From Escallonia rubra (taxonomy: Eukaryota > Streptophyta > Magnoliopsida > Escalloniales > Escalloniaceae), in the NCBI GenBank assembly GCA_033065855.1, contig JAVXUO010002355.1, positions 1 through 64,000 on the forward strand: 64,000 bases of DNA, read 5' to 3'. Positions 1-9,550 of the stretch are shown one piece after another (the first letter of the stretch is position 1; each line of letters starts with the position of its first letter). The position numbers and the translations under genes were made by a program. The notes beneath the pieces were generated by a model that was given only the letters and a program-made list of their open reading frames with translations, was not told the DNA's origin and ran no database searches.

Positions 1-358
1 TCTCATTATTGCTCTTGACTTTCTTTCTCTTCTTCTTTTTCTCATCCGCTACATTCTGTAGCGGATGAGTTTTCTGACATTTTCTCTCTCTCTCTCTCTC
101 TCTCTCATTCATTAATGCTCTGATGTTTTTTTCCTCTTTCTCTCTGTCCTTTCTCTTCTTTCAGACTTGTTTCTTTCTCTCACCACTTTTTTCTTCTCTC
201 TCTCTCTTTCCCCCTTTTCCTCTCTCTCTTGGCAGACTCCAATCATCTGTCAATTCGAGATTGAGGCTGAGCTGAAGGGCAAGAAAGAGTACCGAGGCTG
301 AGCTGAAGGGCTAGATTGAGATTGAGGCGGAGGTTCTTGGTGCGCGCGGGGGCCGGCG
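1..358. other. CT-rich leader region with a perfect short palindrome
   Basis: No gene is visible. The stretch is pyrimidine-rich with a (TC)n run near 84-107. At 41-69 there is a perfect inverted repeat: 13-bp arms (ctcatccgctaca and its complement) separated by three bases. The same palindrome core, CCGCTACA, returns at 1176-1194 and 1226-1251 on the far side of the LRR fragment, so this stretch may be the left border of a small element that carries it. Confidence 0.5.
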
Positions 359-439
359 TCAAGACCCCCCTGCGATGGTGGGGGAAGAGATCGGAGAAGG
401 GCAAGAAAGAGTACCCGCCGGCGATACCATGGCTGGCGC

Positions 440-1096
440 GCACCGAGAACAATTCAAGCTATTGGTATTTTCCCAGAAAAATTTCCTTGGTTTCCACCTG
501 CACAAAAAACAGATCCCGTATCTGCCCAACTTCTGTTGGTATTTTCCCTGAGAGCTAGTTATCAAACAATTCAAGCTGTTGAAGCTTTGAGAAATTCCCA
601 ATTTCTGGTGGAATTCTACTTTGTAAGGAGTTTGAGTTTAATGATAGTAGCCGCAATTCAGATAATTTGCCGACTTCAAGTGGTATTTTGCCTGTTATAG
701 CATTATAATTGAGGTCCAGAGTAGTTAGCAATGACAAGTTTCCAATTGAAGGTGGGATTTCTTCTGTGAGGTTTCCGTTGGACAGGATAAGAGTGGTAAG
801 GAAGTTGAAGGAGATAAACTGAGTGGGGAAGGTGGTTGGTAGATTTATGAAGTTGATTGTTATATCCGAAACAAACCCATTACTATTACATGCTATGTAA
901 TCCCATTTCCATGGATTTTGGTGGGTTTCATTCTATGAAGCAAAGAAAGCGGCAAAAGAAGAGGAGTTGATGGTTGAAAGCCATGAAAGGAGAGAGATGC
1001 CATCTTGGTTCAAAGCTGAGATGGCTGGAAACAGGGATATGTTGAGAGAAAAGAGAAATGAGAGAGCAAGAGACACGAGTATTGATGAGAGAAAGG
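440..1096 (-). pseudogene. Broken 5' fragment of an LRR receptor-like kinase gene (RGI/RCH-like)
   Basis: Read on the minus strand from about 1096, the frame gives a hydrophobic signal-peptide-like segment (SILVSLALSFLFSLNISLF), an LRR N-terminal cap (ALNQDG, SLLSWL, then NPWKWDYIAC) and several plant extracellular LRRs with the NLT.EIPPSIGNL and GKIPLEVGKL pattern. This is the layout of subfamily XI LRR receptor kinases, where the N-terminus binds peptide ligands outside the cell. The start methionine is absent, there is a stop just before the WKWDY cap, stops after about four LRRs, and the frame shifts near 475. No transmembrane or kinase part is present. It is a truncated gene copy, probably captured or duplicated. 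Assignment to RGI/RCH rather than another subfamily XI group is by resemblance only. Confidence 0.75.
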
Positions 1097-1175
1097 ATAA
1101 AGAGAGAGAGATAACCGTGTCAGAAAATTAATGATAAAAAAGAGAGAAAAATAGGAAAAAAGTATTGCTTATTGT

Positions 1176-1307
1176 CCGCTACATAATGTAGCTGATGGAG
1201 CTAGAGGGTATTTTTGTCAAAAAATCGTCCGCTACATAAATGTAGCGGACGGACTTAAAAAAAAGTAAAAAAAAGATATGGACCGTCCACAGATCGCACG
1301 TGGACGG
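1176..1307. repeat. Cluster of three short palindromes
   Basis: 1176-1194 is an imperfect palindrome around CCGCTACATAATGTAGC. 1226-1251 is perfect, with 12-bp arms cgtccgctacat and two spacer bases. 1283-1307 has 8-bp arms ccgtccac/gtggacgg. The first two share their core with the palindrome at 41-69. They could be element termini or hairpins; no clear target duplication was found. Confidence 0.55.
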
Positions 1308-1364
1308 CCAGATCGCGCTGGCAACTTCTCCTATTTTGCTAGCGCTATCAACGGACCAGCTCCC

Positions 1365-1400
<36 letters not shown>

Positions 1401-1850
1401 TTACTCACAGCTATTACATACCAAGGGAGACCCATTCACATCTACCCATAACATCTATTCATATAAAACTTAACATCCAAAGCAAACTTATCGAAAAACG
1501 TTCTTCGATCGCCGGAGATCTCCCTCGCTCCCTCTCTGTGTTTCGCCGTTTCCAGATGGTTTTGAATTTCTAGGGTCCGTTGATCCCATAAGGTTAAATA
1601 TATATACAAGAAAAAAGAAAACCTAGCTTGAGGAATTTTATAAAAGACCCCTAATTTTTGTTAGTTAATTAACTTTTCCCCCTGCTTTCTATTATTGCCA
1701 AAGAAAAGACCCAATTAATTATTTACGATATTTTACGTGTTAGAAAAATTATTAACAGCTTGTTGCATCCCTCATTCCACCAATTGTCGCTATAAGTCAC
1801 TCTAAAAAAAATACCAATGCTAAGCAAGAGTTTATCTCGAAAAAATTATT
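1308..1850. other. Intergenic, no gene seen
   Basis: It holds a (TA)n microsatellite at about 1368-1390 that runs into a short (AC)n, then unstructured AT-rich sequence. The C/T-rich stretch around 1500-1560 looks like a plant 5' leader, but no reading frame follows. Confidence 0.4.
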
Positions 1851-4441
1851 TTGGCCCGAAAAGTATAATTATAATAAGGAAAATGTTTCGGGCATTACAT
1901 CATGACTATTGTGAGAGAGACTCCTAGGAATCCCCTAGACGAAATGCATATGGACAAGACTGACCATGAAATAGACTGGAGATAGACAGACACTATCATG
2001 ACTGCAATGAGGAGGGGGTCACCGGGAAGCCCTAGACCAAAATGCAAGTACGGTTGACTCTAGCATAAACCCAGTGGAAGGCGGATCACAAAGGAAACCC
2101 TAAGGAAACCTACAAAGAAGAACCTATGACGAATGTAATACCCTTGCAAAGTTTGAGAGCATGTTTGAATTGAAAATCACTTTGATTCCCCAATATGATA
2201 AATCACCAACCACTTCGAGATTTTTCATTTGTGTTTTAGAATTTATGGCAATGGTTCCCACTGTTTGTCACATCTATCTATTCTCATAGAGGGAAGACCA
2301 GTGAAGTTTTTGATAAAAAACTTTCAATTCCTCGTCGTTAAATGTCATACAATTTCGCAGAATAAGTTAATTCTTAACTTAAACACTCAGGTTTGAATCC
2401 TCAAGACTACCATAAAAAGGTTGGCCCCAAAAAGTTGGATAGTGATGATGTATGGTAGTATATGAACTGTGAGGCTGATGTGCATGCTTTGTAACTATAT
2501 AATTTATGAGGTTGATGGAGTCCGGACTAGGATTAGCTGACAGATCAAGGTGTGCAACTAGGCTGAGCAAAAGTACATGACTATCAAGTACGTGATAGAA
2601 GGGCACAAGATAAAGTCGTAAGGCTTCTCGTATGATCATTGAAGTGGTGGCAAGTATATCAAGTTATCGCACAGAATAGGGTCGGCTAGATAGGTCATGA
2701 AAAATCAACGGATTGACATCAGGCCATTATATATATTTTTATTTTTTTTTTCATCCTCCGCGAATTAGTGGAAAACCTTTTATCTCACTTGAATAAGCAT
2801 AACCTCAAGGAGGGCTTTATATAGGACAAAATGTAATCTGGGGTATGAGCTAAGAATCGAATGGTACATAGGCTCAAAAACCCAAATATGCAACCCAAGC
2901 CCCTAGTGTGTGTCCACGGAGACCGAGCCTAGAAGGTGACTAAGCTGCCTACGTATCCCCCTTAAGGGAATCAGGTCGCACATAGTTCAAACATGATCTG
3001 CTGAGTATCATTCTTCGACTCAAATGAACGACTAACAAATCTGTTGAATCTCCAGTCATTCTCCAACTTTTCTATTTCTTCTTCTTTTTTCTTTTTTTTT
3101 CTTTTTTTTTCAACAATTTTTTTCTTCTTTCGAGATCGAACAAATGACTTTCATGATTCCACTCCTCATGGATCTTCAAGACTTTGGGGAACCCATTCCG
3201 TATTGAGTTGACTTTACAGTAGTGCTTAGGACATAGGCCCTCACGGAGACTACATGCCCCAATGTTAGAAATATAGTCTTCCAAAAGGTAAGGCTACACT
3301 ATTTTGGCACAAAGGGCTAGCAAGTGAGGAAAATCTAGGACAGAGTAATCATGATAATATGTTGTGGCCAAACTAAGTCCTCCAATCGCCAAGAATGCTC
3401 ATTCCAAGGAAGACTCATGCAAACTTACATTTTTTCGAGGTCTCTCTTTCTTCTTTTAGTGCCCTAACTTTTTGCTAGACGATCCTTCTCAGGTTCTTCA
3501 GCCTAGAAGGGTTTTTTCTTCTTATTTTTCTTCTTCAAGATAAATGGTCCATGTTAGGCGAGCGAATAAGTGAGCTTTGAACAAGAGAAAGTCTTGACAT
3601 TGATTTATACCCGTACATGAATTGGACACTGATTATTCGACGGTTTATTCTTGTGGGTTAACCGTCCAGTTGGTCAGTGAGGTAATTATGGTTTTTTGGG
3701 AGAATGTCTAAAAAAGTGGGGTATTAACTAACTGTCTGATTACCCAGTGGTTAACCGCCTGGTTGGTCAACGAGATAACCAAGGATTTTTAAAACATTCT
3801 TAGAAGGTTATGGGGTTACTGACTAACCGTCCGGTCACTCTCTGAGTGAACTAGCCAGTTGGTCAATGTGAGGTATAAGCCAGCCAATTTTTATTTTTCA
3901 AGCAATGCACATATTGACTAACCACTCGGTTGGGAGCACGCATAACCGGTCGGTTAGTCAGAGTCTCCTTTTTTTTTTTTTAGTTTAGCTTATAGAATGT
4001 TGGCGGTTTCCTTACCAACATGCCGTAGTACAATACAGGTATGCTCCCAACAAAAGGTTGAACACTGAATGGTCTGGGTGTAAGTTTTTCTCCTTATAAC
4101 ACTGTAAAGGCCATTCCATCGGCTCGACCGTATCATATACCTCGCGCTCGTATACAGGTCGTTTAATATACCAAGAGACCAGGAGGAATCTTTAGTACTA
4201 GGCACGTGGAGTTGATAACTTGATCAAGAGACCGCCTTGAGCCCAAGAGAACCAAGGGCCTCGAATGTGTCGCTCTCAAATGGGTAGGTCGGGGTGAGAC
4301 GTGCGGGTGTGTGATGTATAGAAATAAAAGTGCAAGTACCACATTTATCTTACATTGTACATGCCACAGAAAATACGAGAGAGATAAAACAAGGCCAAAA
4401 ACTAGGAAAAACTTTTCAAGTCTAGTCCTCTTAGTGTTTTT
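1851..4441 (-). mobile_element. Noncoding internal-type sequence of a Tat/Ogre-like retroelement
   Basis: This stretch lies on the internal side of the primer-binding site at 4442-4461, so on the minus strand it would be the 5' untranslated and early internal region of the element. No conserved protein is readable. Around 2960 and 4745 there are copies of a 'gcctacgtatcc' motif. The left limit is not defined by any terminus I could find, so the boundary is arbitrary. Confidence 0.35.
3640..3965. repeat. Irregular tandem repeat of a GGTTAGTC / AACCGGTCGG motif
   Basis: Several degenerate units of roughly 80-110 bp each contain a version of 'gactaaccgtccggtca' or 'ggttaaccgcctggttggtc'. Similar motifs recur at about 5240, 39480-39600, 43410, 46300-46560 and 57845, nearly always in sequence related to the LTR family that starts TGTAGACACC. 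Confidence 0.55.
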
Positions 4442-4461
4442 AGTCCCAAGCAGAGTCGCCA
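4442..4461 (-). other. Primer-binding site of the minus-strand LTR element
   Basis: On the minus strand the bases just inside the LTR read TGGCGACTCTGCTTGGGACT, beginning with the TGG expected opposite a tRNA CCA end, one base after the LTR. I recall TGGCGACTC-type sites from Tat/Ogre elements; which tRNA they match should be checked. A related site is present at 54312-54331. Confidence 0.6.
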
Positions 4462-4462
4462 T

Positions 4463-5679
4463 TGTGGCGCACCGCCTCAGAAAAATCTCCGGAAGGATTT
4501 TAAGGAGTCACGATCTTAATTAATAAGGAAAAATAAGAAAGAACCTGAAAATGACTCAAAAGTGTCCAAAAGGACGACTAATCTATTGAAATCGAGAGAG
4601 GGGTCCGGGGACTAAGTTATGCAACAAGAATATGCTAGGCACCTACCACGCCCTTTCGGTCTCTACTTCCTTTTTAATGATTTTTTTTCCTAAACTAAGC
4701 TAATTTTTATTATTATTTGGCTTGAACTCAACAACTGAGGTCGAATAGCCTACGTATCCGATCAGAATAATCTAAATCAAAACTACCGTAGTTCAACACT
4801 GGTCTTTCGTAAAGGAGTCTACATTTCGGGACTTAGACTTAGACCAAGAAATGAAAAAGACTCATTTTTTATGTTTTTGAATAGAAATGGGACTATGGGA
4901 TGTAGAGACAATCTATATGATTTCTAAACTAAAAGCTAATAAAATTACCTCTAGAAGTAGCTTGCCTTGAAGACTCGATGATGCTTTCCGAATGATCCGC
5001 GATGCAAAGAGTAGAAAGAGACTTTAATAGAGTGAATATGAACGGCTAAGATTCTCGAGAGAGACAAAAAAAAAAAAAACTTCACGAAGAAATGATACTC
5101 AGGCTTCAAAGAGAATAAGTTTTTTTTTTCTAAATGAAGGCCAAGTGCTCTTCTTATAGTGCTTAAGGTCGCAGAATTTGATAAGATATGCAACGCCAAT
5201 CTATAAGTCAGAATAAGTGATAAAATCACATATTGACAAATGTCAACTAACCAGCCAGTTTACCCCTAAATTTTTATTTATTTTAATTACGAATTTTGGG
5301 ACATTATCATGTCCTCAGTTAGGTAATTATCTTGATTAACTGTCAGGGATAATACCAGATTCGGGAAAGTCTTCCCATATTCACACCAATCACTTTGTCT
5401 CTCAAATTGATCCTGAAGTCTCCAAGTGAAACTTACCTTCTTGACTCTAACTTAACTAGGGTTAATCCTAACTAACTAGGCTAGTTATCCAATGGACTGG
5501 GCCTAATTAATTTGGGCTAAACTGACTGGACTGGACTAGACTGATGAATTAAGTAAATAAGGCCTATAACTTATTATCAGGCTTATTCCCAACATTATAT
5601 AATAAACTTTATTTATTAATAAAGCCTAACATAAATGATTAAAAATATAAAATAAAACTACAAAAATAAGGTGTCTACA
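4463..5679 (-). mobile_element. LTR of a Tat/Ogre-like gypsy element (family starting TGTAGACACC)
   Basis: Minus-strand reading starts TGTAGACACC at 5679 and ends ...GCGCCACA at 4463, about 1.2 kb, directly followed by the primer-binding site. The start is shared with sequences at 32971 (slightly mutated) and 57355, and the interior resembles 54333-54960. Because the PBS follows, this is the 5' LTR of an element whose internal part runs to lower coordinates. It contains poly(A)/poly(T) runs but no conserved frame. The 3' LTR is not in the window. Confidence 0.65.
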
Positions 5680-6040
5680 AGGGTCTTTGGTCCTTAGAAA
5701 TGATGAATGATTTGTACTTTCATCTTACATAGATGTTACACTGGTCGATTTAGGAATTTTCTGGGATGATCTCGTGATTTGCATAAATGCAAATCCTGAA
5801 CAACTTATTCTACTAACGATTTTGGTATCAACTAGAGATGTTTGAAGATGAAATCAAGAGTGGTATTAGTCTAGATATTCCATCATCTTTGTCTGGAAAT
5901 TCTCCCATGAAGTAGGAAAATGTTTAAAGATGATTTTTGAAATTAGACTGATAAAAGAGGAAGTTGAACGGCTACTTTCATCGATTGTCATGGTTAGTAC
6001 ATGAATAGTGGTTGAACCTTTTGACTATACGCACTCATCA
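5680..6040. other. Intergenic, no gene seen
   Basis: AT-rich sequence with no conserved frame, terminus or repeat recognised. Confidence 0.4.
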
Positions 6041-7401
6041 TGTAAGAGCCCCTTTTTATGCTAACGAAGATCGTATTTGTTGGAAAATAAATTAAGGGAT
6101 AAATCATTAGAGAAAAATTCGTAGTTAAACCATCTCTGAAAGATTCAGTCGATTAATAGTGTTCGCTTCGAATGAAAATTATTTTAAATCGAGAAAAGAA
6201 GGGACTGAAAGATTCAGTTGAAGAAATTTTTTCATCGAATGAAATGGATTTAGTGGACTGAAAAGAGCAAGGGCGAAGGAGATTATTTTGCGGCTGAAGG
6301 ATTCAGTCGAAGGAATACTCTTTCCTTCGAATGAAAGTGTAAAATCTCTTTTTTTTTTATAAATATTGGAAATTTTTGGGCACATTTTGAATAAGTATCT
6401 AAAATTGAGGGAGTGTTAGTGTAATTTGCCGACTTAGGACTTTGCCTTTAAATAACTTCCTTTTTCTGTCAATCCCTTTTCTGTAGGTTCTCTTGCTTCT
6501 CTTTTTTAAAGGTTGAGAGAGAGGGGGGGGGGGGAGAAGGCTTGGGAGGCTCCTTAGATTCTAAGGTGATACTTTGGGGATTTCATTACTTAAAAGCTTG
6601 TTTAAACTTCGGAGTTTCTGTTCAAATTACTTCGCAATTACATTCGTTGCTATTGAGTTCGAAATTTGTAAATTGCATATGATCATTAAGATGAACAACC
6701 TTTTGATAAAAATGGAGTCTTTAAGTCTTTTGTAGTCATTTCGGTGACTTTTGTAGTTACCTTATAGTCACCTCGTGGCTTATTAACTTTTGTAGTCACT
6801 TTTAGTGGCTTTTAGATAGTCCTCCAAATGAAGGCTATTACGCTACCGGTATGCATTTCGTACCTTCGGGTTTTGTGTTTGCTTTGGGCCTATGTCCATT
6901 AATGATCATTTCGTATATTTGATTCGCCTTACCGACATTAATGTCGATTGTTATTGCTTGTTCGTCAAGGTTATGACTTTGTTTCGGAATACGAATTAAT
7001 GTATTTGTTTTCCATTTGATTTCCCTTTACTGGGCTATTTCAGCTCATCCCCTATTTGTTTGCTTTGTCCCTTACCACAAGTAGTAGACGTGATTAGATG
7101 CGTGACACGCTTGGGAAATTAGAGCTTTGATTTTGTTAGCATAATAGAGCAATGTAAATCAGTTTGAGAACTTTACCCGGATGTGGTTAATTTGATTGGA
7201 GATTGAAATTTTTGTATTTTTTTTTAGCCTATGTTATTGTTTGGATTTAGTGGATTTTAAGGAGGAAATACTTTAATTAAGTTTTCATGTAGATATTTCT
7301 ATTGCTACTAGATTTGATGCTTTGCCCTACCTTTATAATAGTTACATTTTTTACGTGTCCGGATCTTGGTTGAGAAGGCGTCCAGACCCTGGGGCGTTAC
7401 A
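6041..7401. mobile_element. Probable solo LTR (1.36 kb)
   Basis: It begins TGTAAGAGCCCC and ends CTGGGGCGTTACA, matching the TG...CA rule and the terminal style of plant gypsy LTRs. The flanking pentamers are CATCA (6036-6040) and CTTCA (7402-7406), a target duplication with one mismatch. A TATA-like tttaaataac lies at about 6446. The first 300 bases carry repeated 'cattcgaatga' / 'attcagtcgaag' motifs, resembling the repeats inside the solo LTRs at 12.3 and 37.3 kb. No primer-binding site or coding region adjoins it. Confidence 0.5.
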
Positions 7402-7491
7402 CTTCACTTATTGATGAATCTCGCGTTAATGACGTTGAGTTTGTTGAAGAGCAATTTTTTCGTCTATATTTGGCACAAACTTCTAAAAATG

Positions 7492-7631
7492 GTGTTTTGG
7501 GGGGATATTAATTGTTCACAGGACCATAAAATGGTTTTTAGACAAAAGAAAATAAAATTTGTGTTATTGGGGGGCATATGAATGGTCCACAAGACCATAA
7601 TATGGTGTCTAAACCGAAAGAAAATATAAAT
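7492..7631 (+). repeat. Two-copy tandem duplication of about 70 bp
   Basis: The units 7492-7560 and 7561-7631 share gtgtt.ttggggggata, 'gaccataa.atggt' and an A-rich end. They are diverged at roughly one base in five. The second unit runs into a 107-codon open frame (7578-7901) that I do not recognise and do not call as a gene. Confidence 0.6.
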
Positions 7632-8042
7632 GGTGTCATTCAACATATCGATACACCAAAAATGGCGAAAGAAATTGATGATGAATCACTGAAGGCTTTA
7701 AACCAACAATCGTTTTCATCATCATATGAAATATGGCAAAAGCAAGACGATGGCATAATTGATAAAAGTTTTGAAAAGCCATTTCTGATGGAAGATCACT
7801 CTAATTTTTATGGGTACCAAGGTAAAAATGGTTTTAAAGAACTTTTGGATTCATCATATTTATGTTTGCAACACCCACTTTGCATTTGTCGGTCACTCTA
7901 GTGTTTTATTGTGGTTATGTGGCTTACAAAATAAGCATGATTTAAATACTGTGTTGCATGAGAAAGTTGATTTGATAAGACATTGCTACTATGGTCATAT
8001 GTTCATATTGTTTTAGTCCTTATACATAATGGTCTGTTGAAT
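7632..8042 (+). other. Unassigned stretch with a 107-codon open frame
   Basis: An open frame from 7578 to 7901 is rich in polar residues and shows no domain I recognise; it has no plant start context or neighbouring exon that would support it. It is most likely chance or a remnant. Confidence 0.25.
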
Positions 8043-8420
8043 AAAGTTCTCTTAGGGGGTAGAAAACCACTCAATGACTGCTTATAACTGTTTGCAATCG
8101 ATAGTGAAAATGCTTTCACATTGAAAAGTGCAAGCCTATCGGTAGTGACTTGTGTATCGATAGTGGATGTTATTCTGATATTGGTGCATGCAAAATCAAG
8201 GTGGTGCAGATAAATCAAATCGATGGCTAATCGTTAGGGAAACGCAAGGCTATCGATAACATCAATAGCTTTGAAGAGTGCAATGCTATTGGTGGTGAAG
8301 AATTGCTTTCTTTTAATAAATTCCAATGTTATCTTGAAGCAGCCAAAGTCAATCGATGACTAATCGATAGGAAAAATGATTTCCCTGTGAAGAGTGCAAA
8401 ATATGTCGATAGTAAGAGAA
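8043..8420. repeat. Diverged direct repeats containing TATCGATAGT-like motifs
   Basis: Around 8095, 8135, 8155, 8250 and 8405 the text repeats forms of 'gtgcaagcctatcggtagt' or 'atcgatagtgg'. The units are irregular and separated by 40-100 bp. No gene is present. Confidence 0.4.
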
Positions 8421-8561
8421 TATTTTCTTTGTGAAATATTTGACTCTTTGCCAATTTCAAGTATCCATGTGCTTGAGCCAGCGGGGGCATATTTGCACCA
8501 ACAATGTTTATCCACTAACGACTTGTCGTTAATTACATCCATTAAATGTCATTGACTTTTA

Positions 8562-9226
8562 GGGTTAATTACAGCTTTGTCCCCGAGTTCTGGTGGTAAT
8601 TACACGCATGTTCATTAGTTTGGAAAATTAGCACTTATGTCTTATGATTAAACATAATACTCAAATACATAATGGTTTGAAAAAACTGACCATATTTCCA
8701 TGACTTGAAAGGTAAATTCTTTACAACGTAGTTCCTTTTATCTCCCTAATTTTCAAATTAGGGTTTTAACTCTTATAATTCTAGCACTTCTCTGATTTAT
8801 TCTCCCACTAATCATTGTCTTTTTGCCACCCCAAATGTTGGGTTATAACCCATTTGACCCACCATCCTGTCAAAGTTCACTCCACCAGTGCCAGAACTTA
8901 CCCCTCGCCCCCTTTCCCCGTTACAATTCGATGTAAACACAGTCTGGTGCACACAGTCAAACAAACAAATCAATGCTCGCACACCCACATATACACATAT
9001 GCGGTCTGACACACAACACAAAGATGGACTCACACACTCACTCAGATGCACACACACATATCAACTGTGGTGGTGAGGGTGGGGGGCAGTGACAGAGGGA
9101 TGGGGGATGGAGGGGGAAGGCGGTGGGGTGGGGGAAGGATATGGGATGAATGTGGGGTGGTGGACGGTGGGAGGGTTGGGGCAGCGGCAAAATGGGGGAG
9201 AAGATTTCGAGAAGAAACTACTGATT

Positions 9227-9265
<39 letters not shown>

Positions 9266-9550
9266 TGGAAGAAGAGAGAAAGGAAGGGAAGAGAGGGAGA
9301 AGGCTGATGAAAGAAGGGATAAAAGTGGAAGAGAGAGAAGAGAGGTAATAGCAATATAAGGGTGGGATTGCATTTTTGAAAATAAGTATCGATGAAATCA
9401 TAAACAAAATACACTTTTTGGATGGATACTTGACGGATGAACATAAGTGTTACCTTTTTAATGTTTATTGTCACAATCTGTTACCTTTTGAAACTTAGTT
9501 CCTTTGATTGTATCTCACCCTAACCTCAGTGGTATGTGTGTAATTAACCC
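8562..9550. mobile_element. MITE-like element with GGGTTAATTAC terminal inverted repeats
   Basis: The left end reads gggttaattacagc and the complement of the right end reads gggttaattacacacat. The 0.99-kb interior carries no transposase. Flanks (tgactttta / aacttttta) resemble a degenerate 8-9-bp target duplication, which would fit a Mutator-type non-autonomous element. The middle holds a CA-rich tract (about 8990-9060) and a pure (GT)n tract at 9231-9263 in opposite sense, so the transcript could fold. Long apparent frames through 9040-9475 are products of these low-complexity tracts. Confidence 0.5.

Noticed and set aside
2385-2400. tRNA-like GGTTTGAATCC box
   Set aside because: No matching acceptor, D or anticodon arms could be built around it.
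9042-9474. Overlapping open frames of 100-137 codons on both strands
   Set aside because: They run through (GT)n and G/A-rich tracts and consist of repeated His-Thr, Cys-Val or Ser/Pro; composition artefacts.
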